39,486 nucleotides of DNA from Nemertoderma westbladi (lineage: Eukaryota > Xenacoelomorpha > Nemertodermatida > Nemertodermatidae): contig JAUCBJ010001284.1 in assembly GCA_032718475.1 (NCBI GenBank), forward strand, positions 1 through 39,486, read 5' to 3'. Position numbers and translations under genes: made by a program. Numbering within the stretch: position 1 is the stretch's first letter; every line of letters begins with the position of its first letter. The notes beneath the pieces are model-generated. The model searched no databases. It saw only the letters and a program-made list of their open reading frames with translations, and had not been told where the DNA came from. This document shows, piece by piece, positions 23,101 to 33,412 of the stretch.

Positions 23101-25376
23101 AACAGATGTTATATTTGCCACAACGGGGAAACAATTATACGATTATACGAAAAATAATTACAGTAATGCAGCTTTTTGTGTTTTACATTCATGAAGAATA
23201 CAAAAAACGGTGCCAAGCCCGTATAAATGCAGAGGCTCATCTATCAACCACGCTACTTTACACGTATATGATATACAATGGACATCATTATGTATAAAGT
23301 AGCGCTTTATTTATACGGCGGGGGGGGGGGGGGGGGGGGGGGGGGGCTGAAAGCAATTGGAGAATTTATATCTCGTTTCAATGGTAAAGCATCCAATTAA
23401 GGGAGAGGAGCTAGTTAAACTGCTACGTTATTCTAACCAAAACAATAAACTAATGTCAATCGAACATGGTTAAGGTATTAGTTTTGGAAGTAATCAGTTG
23501 TTATTTCTGTAAATATCGTTTGTATCGAAAGACCCCCCTATTTAAAGTACTGTATACTTAGTTATTGAAATAAAAAGTATTTATTGTTGGGTGTTGTAGT
23601 TAAAGTTGCCGCCCTCTGGAAACAATCGCCACAACAGATGTTATAGTTGCCCCAACGGAAGAAACAATCGCCACTACGGAGGATATAGTTGCCACAACGG
23701 AGGAAACAATCGCCATAACGGGGGACACAATCGCCACAACAGATGTTATACTGTATTTGCTACAACGGGGAAACAATTATACGATTATATGAAATAATAA
23801 TTACAGTAATGCAGCTTTTTGTGTTTTACATTCATGAAGAACACAAAAAACGGTGCCAAGCCCGTATAAATGCAGAGGCTCATCTATCAACCACGCTATT
23901 TTACACGTATATGATATACAAATGGACATCATTATGTCCATTTGTGGTACATTGTTAAGGTATTAGTTTTTTGAAGTAATCAGTTGTTATTTCTGTGAAT
24001 ATCGTTTGTATCGAAAGACCCCCCTATTTAAAGTACTGTATACTTAGTTATTGAAATAAAAAGTATTTATTGTTGGGTGTTGTAGTTAATGTTGCCGCCC
24101 TCTGGAAACAATCGCCACAACAGATGTTATAGTTGCCCCAACGGAAGAAAAAATTGCCACTACGGAGGTTATAGTTGCCACAACGGAGGAAACAATCGCC
24201 ACAACGGGGGACACAATCGCCACAACAGATGTTATACTGTATTTGCTACAACGGGGAAACAATTATACGATTAAATGAAATAATAATTACAGTAATGCAG
24301 CTTTTTGTGTTTTACATTCATGAAGAACACAAAAAACGGTGCCAAGCCCGTATAAATGCAGAGGCTCATCTATCAACCACGCTACTTTACACGTATATGA
24401 TATACAATGGACATCATTATGTATAAAGTAGCGCTTAAGGGAGAGGAGCTAGTTAAACTGCTACGTTATTCTAACCAAAACAATAAACTAATGTCAATCG
24501 AACATGGTTAAGGTATTAGTTTTGGAAGTAATCAGTTGTTATTTCTGTAAATATCGTTTGTATCGAAAGACCCCCCTATTTAAAGTACTGTATACTTAGT
24601 TATTGAAATAAAAAGTATTTATTGTTGGGTGTTGTAGTTAAAGTTGCCGCCCTCTGGAAACAATCGCCACAACAGATGTTATAGTTGCCCCAACGGAAGA
24701 AACAATCGCCACTACGGAGGATATAGTTGCCACAACGGAGGAAACAATCGCCATAACGGGGGACACAATCGCCACAACAGATGTTATACTGTATTTGCTA
24801 CAACGGGGAAACAATTATACGATTATATGAAATAATAATTACAGTAATGCAGCTTTTTGTGTTTTACATTCATGAAGAACACAAAAAACGGTGCCAAGCC
24901 CATATAAATGCAGAGGCTCATCTATCAACCACGCTATTTTACACGTATATGATATACAAATGGACATCATTATGTCCATTTGTGGTACATTGTTAAGGTA
25001 TTAGTTTTTGAAGTAATCAGTTGTTATTTCTGTAAATATCGTTTGTATCGAAAGACCCCCCTATTTAAAGTACTGTATACTTAGTTATTGAAATAAAAAG
25101 TATTTATTGTTGGGTGTTGTAGTTAATGTTGCCGCCCTCTGGAAACAATCGCCACAACAGATGTTATAGTTACCCCAACGGAAGAAAAAATTGCCACTAC
25201 GGAGGTTATAGTTGCCACAATGGAGGAAACAATTACCACAACGGGGGACACAATCGCCACAACAGATGTTATACTGTATTTGCTACAACGGGGAAACAAG
25301 TATACGATTATATGAAATAATAATTACAGTAATGCAGCTTTTTGTGTTTTACATTCATGAAGAACACAAAAAACGG
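23101..25376 (+). repeat. Half-kilobase tandem units in a two-unit (~1038 bp) higher-order array
   Basis: The landmark TTGCCGCCCTCTGGAAAC occurs at 23606, 24092, 24644 and 25129 (spacings 486, 552, 485), so units alternate A-B-A-B with a period of about 1038 bp. Each unit has an internal minisatellite of AACAATCGCC / CAACGGAGG words. It also has a ~70-codon open frame (MQLFVFYIHEEHKKRCQA-type) preserved in copies, and a CCCCCCTATTTAAAGTACTG block. B units carry the dispersed ACCAAAACAATAAAC motif. The fourth unit is interrupted by the element at 25377. No known protein family is recognised. Confidence 0.88.
23318..23346 (+). repeat. Poly-G tract
   Basis: An almost pure run of about 28 G residues inside the first half-kilobase unit, absent from the other units. 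It is a potential G-quadruplex, and its length is likely unreliable in assembly. Confidence 0.85.
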
Positions 25377-25648
25377 CAGTTAGGTACAATGGCCAAATCT
25401 GGCAATGATTGTGATTGCCATATTTGGCAACCAAGCAAAATCTGGCAACATTTCTGATTGCCTGATTTGGCAACTATATAAAGCCGTTGTTGCCATATTT
25501 GGCAACTTAACTAACTCATTGAATATGGATTATATGGTTCTGCGTCATTAAGTCCTTCTATGGCATATGGCAGTATGGTCATTCCTTAGATCCTGAAATG
25601 TTAATGTTAGGCCTAGAAAAAAGACAAAGGAGTAGGGCCAGGTTACCC

Positions 25649-25918
25649 GGTCCTACTAATTACCCCAACCTACCCCAACCTACTGACCTACCACAAACTA
25701 CCACAATCTACCCCAACAATTCGATACAGGCATCTAATTACCACAATCTTATTTTACAATGGCATCTAATTACCACAATATACAGAACTCAAGTGTCTAT
25801 TTACCACAAGACTACACTGCATCTAATTACCACAATATTATTTTACAATAGCATCTAATTACCACAATATACAGAACGCAAGTGTCTAATTACCACAAGA
25901 CTATACTGCGTCTAATTA
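25649..25918 (+). repeat. TCTAATTACCACAA satellite, block 2
   Basis: The same leading boundary (GGTCCTACTAATTACCCC) and first ~250 bp as block 1, but inside the small TIR element. It stops within a monomer at TCTAATTACTTAAG. Confidence 0.9.
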
Positions 25919-26720
25919 CTTAAGTTCTAACCAATACAGCAATATATCCTAATAAATGAGATGAGAATGAGAGTCAATAACACAAACACTTGAAACACTT
26001 TGCTTTTTTGACATTTTTGCTAGTAATCTCTGGCGCTGCTTGGGGAGGTGGTTGATTGTTGTTTGTACCAATAATAGTTTAGTAGTTAAAAATTGTAACT
26101 GTCAGACTGTGTAATGCTGATACAATTGCCCAGCAATCTAAATCATCCTTCACTCTATATCAGTTCAGTATATCTATCTTTCCATTCCTACATCAGTACA
26201 TACAGACATATAATGAAAATAATTTCATCCCGTTTTTCATTAGCAGATGAAACAATTTGTTGAATCCGTTAACCTGTCAGCCTGTTAACACGCGTTTTGG
26301 TTTTCTCAGTCTTTCTAAATGTTGACACTATTTTTCTTTCGTCACGCCGTTTCTCAAACTTTAATGCCCCCTTGCTGCCTTTTGGCAGTTTGGTGATGTT
26401 AACGTTCCGACGTTGTCAAATATTATTACGTATATACGTTATATACAAACGTTTATTTCCATTTCAGCCTTTGAAGCATGTGATTCTTTAGATTTGTTTA
26501 TGCCTATACCATAGGGCCTATACCAGTCTACCAGTACGGTATCTGAGACTCATCCATGTGTCCATTAACATATTAACAACATATCTAATAGGCCTACATT
26601 CTGACATTTCATCAGCTAATAATGTTTATAAATCATCACAACTCGACAAGGGTAAGCATGCAGTAAGCAATTTTGAAGTAATTTACAATGACAGGGTTAC
26701 TGACAGGGCTGCACAATAAT
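25919..26720. other. Interior of the 1645-bp element, non-coding
   Basis: No transposase remnant or other gene is recognised. Confidence 0.5.
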
Positions 26721-27059
26721 AATTGTTGCCAAAAATGGCAACCATTATTTTTCTTTAATTCTAATGGTTGCCAAAAATGGCAATAATTATTTTAGGCACA
26801 TTTCGGCCTATTGCTAAGAGAAATTCAGACGATGATTTTTTTTCTTATACGGTCAATTATATTTAAATTTCGCGCTCTTTCCACTTAACTATTTACCAAA
26901 ATGCGATTTTGCTTCTGGGCGTGCGAAAATTAGAAAAACCAAAAGTTGCCAGATTTGGCAATAAACATTGCCATATGTGGCAACTTTTGAGGTTGCCAGA
27001 TTTGGCCATTGTACCTAACTGAACGGTGCCAAGCCCGTATAAATAATTAGTAATTGTAA

Positions 27060-27718
27060 GTAATTAGATGCAGTGTGGTCTTGTGGTAAATAGACACTTG
27101 CGTTTTGTATATTGTGGTATTTAGACGCAGTATAGTGTTGTGGTAATTAGAGACTTGCGTTCTGTATATTGTGGTAATTCGATGCCATTGTAAAATAATA
27201 TTGTGGTAATTAGATGCAGTGTAGTCTTGTGGTAAATAGATTGTGGTAATTAGACGCAGTATTGTGTTGTGGTAATTAGACGCAGTATAGTGTTGTGGTA
27301 ATTAGACGCAGTATAGTCTTGTGGTAATTAGACACTTGCGTTCTGTATATTGTGGTAATTAGATGCCATTGTAAAATAATATTGTGGTAATTAGATGCAG
27401 TGTGCAATGTAGTCTTGTTCGTAAATAGATTGTGGTAATTAGACGCAGTATAGTCTTGTGGTAATTAGACGCAGTATAGTGTTGTGGTAATTAGACGCTG
27501 TATAGTATTGTGGTAATTAGACACTTGCGTTCTGTATATTGTGGTAATTAGATGCGCAGTTAGTCTTGTGGTAAATAGACACTTGAGTTCTGTATATTGT
27601 GGTAATTAGATGCCATTGTAAAATAACATTGTGGTAATTAGATGCCTGTATCGAATTGTTGGGGTAGATTGTGGTAGTTTGTGGTAGGTTGGGGTAGGTT
27701 GGGGTAATTAGTAGGACC
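27060..27718 (-). repeat. TCTAATTACCACAA satellite, block 3 (inverted)
   Basis: The reverse complement of block 1, ending at AATTAGTAGGACC (27718), the same fixed boundary. With block 1 it forms a long inverted repeat around 23006-27059, a smaller satellite-armed version of the giant element's design. Confidence 0.92.
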
Positions 27719-27957
27719 GTTTATTTTTGATTTCGATATCTTAAATAAGGTAAATTTAAAAAATCCCCCTTATTTAGGAACTAGTCGTATTTTTGATGCA
27801 ATTTTAAAACGCTTGTAGAAGAAAAAACGGACGGTGAAATGTTTTCTGGTTTTTTGCTTTATGTTCAAGAAAGACCCAACTTTTACATTGTGAAATAAAA
27901 TTATGCGGTATTTTTTCCTGAAACAAGTTATTGCATATTATATCCAAAAAATATCCA
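27719..27957. other. Non-coding DNA inside the 9-kb element
   Basis: AT-rich; CCTTATTTAGGAACTAG echoes the sequence at 21812-21826. No gene. Confidence 0.45.
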
Positions 27958-28059
27958 AAAAAAGGCCCATAAACCCCTTTATAAGAGCCATTTTCCTTAA
28001 ATCTGTAAATAAGAACCCACTTTTGGAGCTTATTTAAGGGTATGTTCCCTACTGTAAGG

Positions 28060-28165
28060 TATTCTGGTATTCTTCACATGGCAGCATGGGCGAAGAATAC
28101 CAGACTTTTTGCCGTTATATTTCACTTTGCAGTTACCAGTTACCCCCATGTGAAGAATACCAGGT
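28060..28165. repeat. GGTATTCTTCACATG inverted motif
   Basis: GGTATTCTTCACATGG (28069-28084) and CCATGTGAAGAATACCAG (28147-28164) form an inverted repeat. A further GGTATTCTTCACATGGG copy at 32890-32906 suggests termini of a small element. The ACCAAAACAATAAACGA motif follows at 28207. Confidence 0.6.
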
Positions 28166-28241
28166 TTTCACCATCAAAAACACAGGTTACAGAAGGGCTG
28201 AATATAACCAAAACAATAAACGAATTAGTATATGTCTGTAT

Positions 28242-28367
28242 CAAGGTGTACTAAATAACAGGTCATGCAGCGAGAATTGGCCTCCAATTATTGGAGGCTG
28301 AACATTTTTATTAAAGTGGGAGTGTGTATACCTAAGATTTTAAATCACACAAGATTACTAAAATTAC
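28242..28367 (+). repeat. P element left terminal inverted repeat
   Basis: Pairs with 31791-31914. The main difference is a 2-bp TA insertion in the GTGTATACCTAAG segment. Confidence 0.93.
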
Positions 28368-28729
28368 GCATCAGCTAGTGCAGCACTCAGGCAGTGCTCT
28401 CTCTGTACCAGTTTGCGCTGTTGTGTATAACAGTACCGGTACTCAGGCAGTCAGGCACCTGTTGCTGATATAACAGTATAATGAATTTCAGCTTTCTGGC
28501 TTTTACTGTTTCATTACAGCAATAGGCCTAGCCTAACAGTTCTGCGGCTAATTAGCTAATTAATAAAGTCATAAAGTAGACAGGTTAGTGGGTACGGGGT
28601 GGGTAGGCCGAAAGTAGGCATGGCTTATTGAATAGCTAGCTGCCTTAAAGTAAATTCTGATATTGCTGTATTCCTGTATTCTGGTTGTCGCAATTTGTAT
28701 AATTGTATAAGGCCGAGTTGATATTGAAT

Positions 28730-29863
28730 ATGCCGAGGAAATGTAGTGTTGGAGGTTGCCGAACTGGATACGATAAACTCAAGGATGGAACTCTAGGAGC
28801 AGGGGAGACAAAAATTCCAATATATCGCTTTCCAACTGATCCACTTGCATTGCAAGCCTGGTTGCAACGCCTACCGAATATCGTTAAGCCAGAAGATGTT
28901 ACAAAAAATATGGGAATCTGTTCAGTGCATTGGCCGCCTGGTGTAGAAACTAAAGGCGTGCAGGGGGGATCCAGAGTGCCGATACATCCTCCCAGCATAT
29001 TTCCGAACGTTCCGCCAACCTGCATACCCACGCCACCACCGCCTCCCCGACCAAGTTCTACAAAGACTACAGTCGAAGTGCGGTCTCCTGGGGTAGATGA
29101 AATGCTTGAGTTTAAACAACGCGATTCAATTACATTCCCCACATTCTTGGGTGAGTTTTCCAAGCGCTACTCTGACGTTGCCGATATTACATTACATGAC
29201 GACGTATTTTATATATCTAGTATAGAAAGAAACCTTGATACCCCCTATGCCTTATGGTCTCTCCACTTGAATGCTTTACCTACAGCTACAAATATAGAAT
29301 CTGCCAATCTCAGATGTTTCTATGGATTAAGGAAGGTTATACATCCATTTATTCGAAATATCCTTATGTGGAGTGAGCTTGAGGAACTCATACGATTTAT
29401 TAAACATGACCAGGAAGAGAAAGAAGATGATGAAACTAATCGTTCCAAATGGAACTTTATCCTTCATCAAATAGAATTACTTAATATTCCGAAAAATCGT
29501 CGAATTTATTCGAGGTATGATTTAATTACCGCGTTTCACTTGTATTCTAAATCTCGTCGATTATACATTGAATTGAGAGACTTGCTACAACTGCCGTCAA
29601 TACGCACCCTGCAAGCGCTAACTTCTATGGTGAGCAATGTCCCTCAAAACGATTACATTAAATCAATGTTAGCGAAACTTCAACCTCGATCAAAGTACTC
29701 AATTATATTAATCGATGAAGTCTATGTTAGTGAACAATTGACCTACCACAGTGGAGAGGTTTACGGCAAGGCTCTTGACAAACCCGACGAAATGGCGAAG
29801 ACTCTTTTGTGTCTCATGGTGAAGCCCGTTATTACACCTGAAGGATACCGTGCATCTCCTTAA
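28730..29863 (+). pseudogene. P-element transposase, N-terminal part (THAP domain and first catalytic Asp)
   Basis: The start is ATG 28730 (MPRKC), the usual THAP N-terminus; upstream in-frame codons lack an ATG. The THAP zinc-finger ligands are C5, C10, C64 and H67, with the conserved W44 and F34-P35. A proline-rich linker (95-115) follows, then an RNase H-like segment with LIDEVYV, whose D329 corresponds to the first catalytic Asp of the family. After CLMVKP the sequence jumps almost directly to the HLLK-IRNNW region, in another frame. The stretch with the second catalytic Asp (DN-x-sN) is missing, probably about 80-100 residues. Translation in this frame stops at 29863. The product would bind terminal DNA at most, acting as a possible repressor as truncated P proteins do, but could not transpose. 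Confidence 0.85.
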
Positions 29864-31085
29864 ATTGATTAGAAATAACTGGATAACGGAAAAATTACAG
29901 AAACTTGAATTTTTTGATCCTGATGATGTTTCAAAAACAACTCGATGTGCCTGTTGGTCAGATATTGTTCTACTATTTAATGCTGAGAAAACCAACTTGT
30001 TGAAACTTACAAAACTTAATCACGATTCGGTTTGGCCGACTTCAATACAGCAACAAAATGTCAAACTGTGCCTGCGTGTATTCAACGAGAAGACAGTAGC
30101 TGCGCTGCGTATTCTCAGTCTATCTTCTACCACCGCGGATACTGCTTTATTTATAGAAATTGTTCTAAAGTGGTGGAAGGTTGTTAATGTTAAAACAACT
30201 TTCGAGGCAATTCGCTTCAACGATTTAGATCGTAAAGTTATTGATAGGGTAGACCATCCAAGTCTTTTATTTTTATCGAAAATGTCTGTATTATTTGGAT
30301 TTATGGGTAGCAAACCGCGGGTTATTACTCATAAAGTTGTTAAACCCAGAGTCTGTAAACCTCCAGCCAAGCGGCGATTAGTGGGAAGGTGTTCATTGCA
30401 AAATGTTATTCCTGGCAGAACAACCCGAATATCCAAGCAACAAAAACGCATTTCTAACAAGCGGTTTAAATGCCTTACCAGGCAAACATCCCTCGGGTTA
30501 GTTGAAACTTGTAAAGGAATGATAGAACTCGCAGAATTCCTACTCACCACTGATCTCCCAGTAAGGCACAAATATGTCTGTCTTAATTTCTTCCAAGACG
30601 ATGATTTGGAAGGATATTTTGGTCATATACGGCAATCGCATGGGGGAAATTATTATCTAGCTGTTCAACAATTTGTAGAGACGCACCGTATTGACTCAGC
30701 TAGCTTATACCTGAGATTGGATTTGAATATTGATCTTGGTGAACAGGGCCATAATTGCGGTTCATGCAATATTGAATTGACAGATGCCGACGATACCATT
30801 ATTGCTTGTTTGAGCGATGTTACTCCAGCTCATCTACATAGCTCAGTCGAGAGTTTATCCATTGTTTATATGGCTGGGTATATTGCAAAATCTTTTCCGC
30901 AATACAAGATAGGATTCGACTCCATACCACAGGAATACACCCAGCAATATTTATTTATTACCGAGCTAAATAGAGGAGGTCTTTCTTACCCATCAGATGA
31001 ACTATTTTTTTATTGTTATTTATGCACGAAATTTTATCGCAGTTCCATTACCATTTTGCAGTTCCATTTTGCCGAAAGAGTCTGA
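29838..31085 (+). pseudogene. P-element transposase, C-terminal part (GTP-binding insertion and catalytic Glu)
   Basis: A different frame from the N-terminal part. It opens KDTVHLLKLIRNNW, the highly conserved start of the P-element/THAP9 GTP-binding insertion. Later it contains DDDLEGYFGHIRQSHGGN and QQFVETHRI, which match the E-x2-F-x-iR..G block that supplies the catalytic Glu, then YMAGYIAKSF near the end. The frame is lost after FYRSSI (about 31050); the last part continues in the first frame (31071-31255, KSLIGALTKIS, FPDSLLRKIS). So at least two frame breaks separate three pieces of one protein. No introns with convincing GT-AG borders explain the breaks. Confidence 0.82.
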
Positions 31086-31236
31086 TTGGTGCTTTAACAA
31101 AAATTTCAAATACATATTCAAGAGATTCCCAATTCCCTGATTCCCTGTTGCGAAAAATTTCTAACATATTGTTTAGTAATTTTTGCAAATTCTCCACCCC
31201 CTTACGAAAAATATCGAATGTGAAAGTGCCTTCAAA

Positions 31237-31242
31237 AATAAA
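31237..31242 (+). terminator. Candidate poly(A) signal of the transposase gene
   Basis: AATAAA sits just before the stop of the last transposase piece (31255). Position is reasonable, but there is no other support. Confidence 0.35.
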
Positions 31243-31379
31243 AAAGCTGCAGTAATTGTTTTCTACTTAAACTGAATATAACTTGTGCTTTAAATTTATA
31301 TGTATTATTTTATTATAGTTTTAGTATTAATAGTAGTAAATTCAATCGATTTTTTGAAGCAGTTATAATAACTCTAATG

Positions 31380-31790
31380 ATATTACATATTGACAGACAC
31401 ATACAGACAAACAAACAGACATACAGACAGTCCAGATTCCGTCAAACATGAAAACTGATATTGGAAATGAAATCACCGACTAGGAAAACCGCTATAGTGA
31501 ACATTTTAGATATGTGGTAAACTTCTTTATTTTTTGACAGACATACAGACAAACAAACAGACATACACAGACAGACAGTCCAGATTCCTTCAAACATGAA
31601 AATTGACATTGGAAATGTACTCACCGACCAGGAAAACCCCTATAAAAATATTTTAGCATTTTTTAGCTATGTGGTGATCTTCCTTATTTTTTCTCACTCA
31701 TACAGACAGACAAACAGACATTCTAAATTCCGTCAAAAATAAATACTGACATCGGAAATGGAATCACCGACTACGAAAACCCCAATATGG
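31380..31790 (+). repeat. Three ~145-bp direct repeats near the P right end
   Basis: CCAGATTCCGTCAAACATGA, GGAAATG-A-TCACCGACTA and GAAAACC recur with starts near 31430, 31579 and 31722, each preceded by CAGACA runs. Third-copy divergence is highest. Subterminal repeats of this kind may bind transposase, but that is inference. Confidence 0.85.
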
Positions 31791-31914
31791 GTAATTTTAT
31801 TAATCTTGTGTGATTTAAAATCGTAGGTACACCCTCCCACTTTAATAAAAATGTTCAGCCTCCAATAATTGGAGGCCAATTCTCGCTGCATGACCTGTTA
31901 TTTAGTACACCTTG
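31791..31914 (-). repeat. P element right terminal inverted repeat
   Basis: The reverse complement of 28242-28367. It is followed immediately by the TSD copy GTCTGTAT. Confidence 0.93.
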
Positions 31915-31926
31915 GTCTGTATGTAC

Positions 31927-32746
31927 TAGGGCTCGATCGGAGCTCCGGCCTCCGGCTCCGACTCCGGCCATTTTGGCACCTCCGGCTCCTGCTCCGGCTC
32001 CGGTAAAAATATTGCCGGAGTTAATTTTTTAATAAAGTATTATATTTCGTGCATATTCTAATCTGAACAATTATTTAACACTATAAGTACTGTAGTACAG
32101 CTTCAATATCAAGTATAATCTGATAATACTACAGTATTTACTTAAAGTCAATGACTGACTGACTACTGCAGTACTGGTACTGACCAGCTGGCTGACTAGC
32201 AGACTATTACAGATAGGCCCTACTTTAAAAAATTTTAGTGCTATGATTGTACACTGCAGCACTGTCAGACTGTACCACTGCAGCCATTTACTGCTGTCAT
32301 GCCAGCTACTGTACCGGTACTGCAGTCAGGCAGTACTGTTACACGTACGGTAGGCTACCTGCTACAGTACACACCTCTACCACAGTTAGACAGTTAGCGA
32401 GTTAGGTACTGTAGGTAATTTTTAGCCGTCAGCGTCAGGCCGTCGCCGTCAGCATCAGGCCGTCGCCGTCAGCGTCAGGCCGTCTGTCCGTGATAAATTA
32501 ATTACTTAAATTTTAAATTGAAAATTCGTAAATGTGTAAATCTATAAATTATGAAATTAATTAGACCTACAGTATGATTGATTATGAGCGATTGGCGAAC
32601 GATAACCATACTTTATTTTTTTTTAAATAAATAATTAAATTTTTAAAATTTTGAAAAACTCCGGCTCCTGCTCCGGCTCCGGCCAAATTGTCCAACTCCG
32701 GCTCCTGCTCCGGCTCCGGCCAAATCCCAACTCCGATCGAGCCCTA
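31927..32746. mobile_element. hAT-like MITE, 820 bp, 8-bp TSD GTATGTAC
   Basis: The termini TAGGGCTCGATCGGAG are perfectly inverted. GTATGTAC flanks both sides (31919-31926 and 32747-32754). TAGGG termini plus 8-bp TSDs fit the hAT superfamily. Subterminal CTCCGGCTCC runs occur at both ends (31935-32010 and 32660-32722). There is no transposase. Its left TSD overlaps the last four bases of the P element's right TSD. Confidence 0.88.
32425..32484 (+). repeat. 20-bp minisatellite, three copies
   Basis: GCCGTCAGCGTCAGGCCGTC repeated three times with one change (AGCATC) in the middle copy, within the hAT-like MITE. Confidence 0.92.
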
Positions 32747-33021
32747 GTATGTACATTATACAGGTTATATATAAGCCATAAATAAGCTCTCTATAATACA
32801 CTTGATAAAGATAAATTAAAAAAAATTAAAATCTTCATATATAAAATTCCAATAAAAGTCGACCGAAAAGCAGAAAAGGTAAATCCTATGGTATTCTTCA
32901 CATGGGCCGGCAGCAAAATTTGGCACCAGCCGCTAAAAACAAGTTTAAAATTTCTAGCTTATTTTATTTGAATTCCCTTTAGTTCGTTTCAGTTAGTCTT
33001 TTAGTTAGTATCGTTGTTTCA

Positions 33022-33073
33022 GAGGGGGAGGTGTTATAGTGACCCCCCCACCCCCCCCCCCCCCCCCCCCCCA
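33022..33073. repeat. G-run/C-run sequence
   Basis: GAGGGGGAGGTGTTATAGTG followed by a long C run. It shares its core with 16476-16522. Confidence 0.8.
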
Positions 33074-33118
33074 CCTTTACTGAGGCAAACTATATTTTAA
33101 ATATGTATTTATATATTA

Positions 33119-33216
33119 TTATCATAGTCACCCGCAAGGTCGGGTGACTATGATAATTTTTTATGCCAAAAAAAATTGCCATTGACATTTCAAAATTTGA
33201 AATGTCAATGGCAATT
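33119..33216. repeat. Tandem hairpins: 15-bp stem and 43-bp perfect palindrome
   Basis: TTATCATAGTCACCC (33119-33133) pairs with 33142-33156 around an 8-nt loop. Then 33174-33216 is a perfect palindrome of 21+1+21 bases with half-site AATTGCCATTGACATTTC. ATCATAGTCACCC recurs at 33312. Confidence 0.92.
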
Positions 33217-33335
33217 AGTATGTATGGAAGGCTGAATGTTATGACCAAAGTACTTTTACATTATCATTAACTGTACTTATGGAGAGTCATTTAAAATAGT
33301 GCTGAAAACTATCATAGTCACCCACATTGACGGGT

Positions 33336-33412
33336 ATATTAGTATATTGTACTATTTTGTATTTTTTTGTACTTTTTTTTGTACAAATTCAGAAATTCGT
33401 CGGACCCCAGTG
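33336..33412 (-). repeat. Third copy of the GTAC-rich element terminus
   Basis: On the minus strand GGTCCGACGAAT, then TGTACAAAAA and ATACAAAATAGTACAATATA match 17588-17640. Confidence 0.7.

Larger units (their letters stand above)
25377..27021. mobile_element. 1645-bp TIR element with 5-bp TSD AACGG
   Basis: A perfect 29-bp inverted repeat starts CAGTTAGGTACAATGGCC (25377-25405) and ends at 27021. AACGG flanks both sides (25372-25376 and 27022-27026). The uninterrupted target AAAAAACGGTGCCAAGCC is present in the neighbouring tandem units (near 23207, 23849, 24335 and 24887), so the insertion and TSD are confirmed within the window. Subterminal palindromic TTGCCA-n4-TGGCAA-like motifs recur at both ends. 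There is no transposase. It carries satellite block 2. Confidence 0.9.
19072..28054. mobile_element. 9-kb TIR element, 5-bp TSD TAAGG
   Basis: The left terminus CAGTAGGGAACATACCCTTA (19072-) matches the reverse complement of the right terminus ending at 28054. Homology runs about 89 bp on the left and 97 bp on the right, including GCTCCAAAAGTGGGTTC and AAAATGGCTCTTAT. TAAGG flanks both ends (19067-19071 and 28055-28059), consistent with a 5-bp target-site duplication. The interior holds low-complexity arrays, satellites and at least two nested elements but no transposase, so it is non-autonomous. The CAGT- termini and 5-bp TSD are shared with the element at 25377-27021. The superfamily was not assigned. 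Confidence 0.78.
28242..31914 (+). mobile_element. P element (THAP transposase family), 3673 bp
   Basis: Inverted termini of 126 bp (28242-28367) and 124 bp (31791-31914) begin CAAGGTGTACTAAATAAC. Both contain the internal palindrome CCTCCAATTATTGGAGG. Perfect 8-bp direct repeats GTCTGTAT flank the element (28234-28241 and 31915-31922), the hallmark TSD length of P elements. The interior encodes a THAP-domain transposase, now frameshifted and internally deleted. Three ~145-bp direct repeats precede the right terminus. Intact TSDs and well-matched TIRs suggest fairly recent insertion. Confidence 0.95.
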
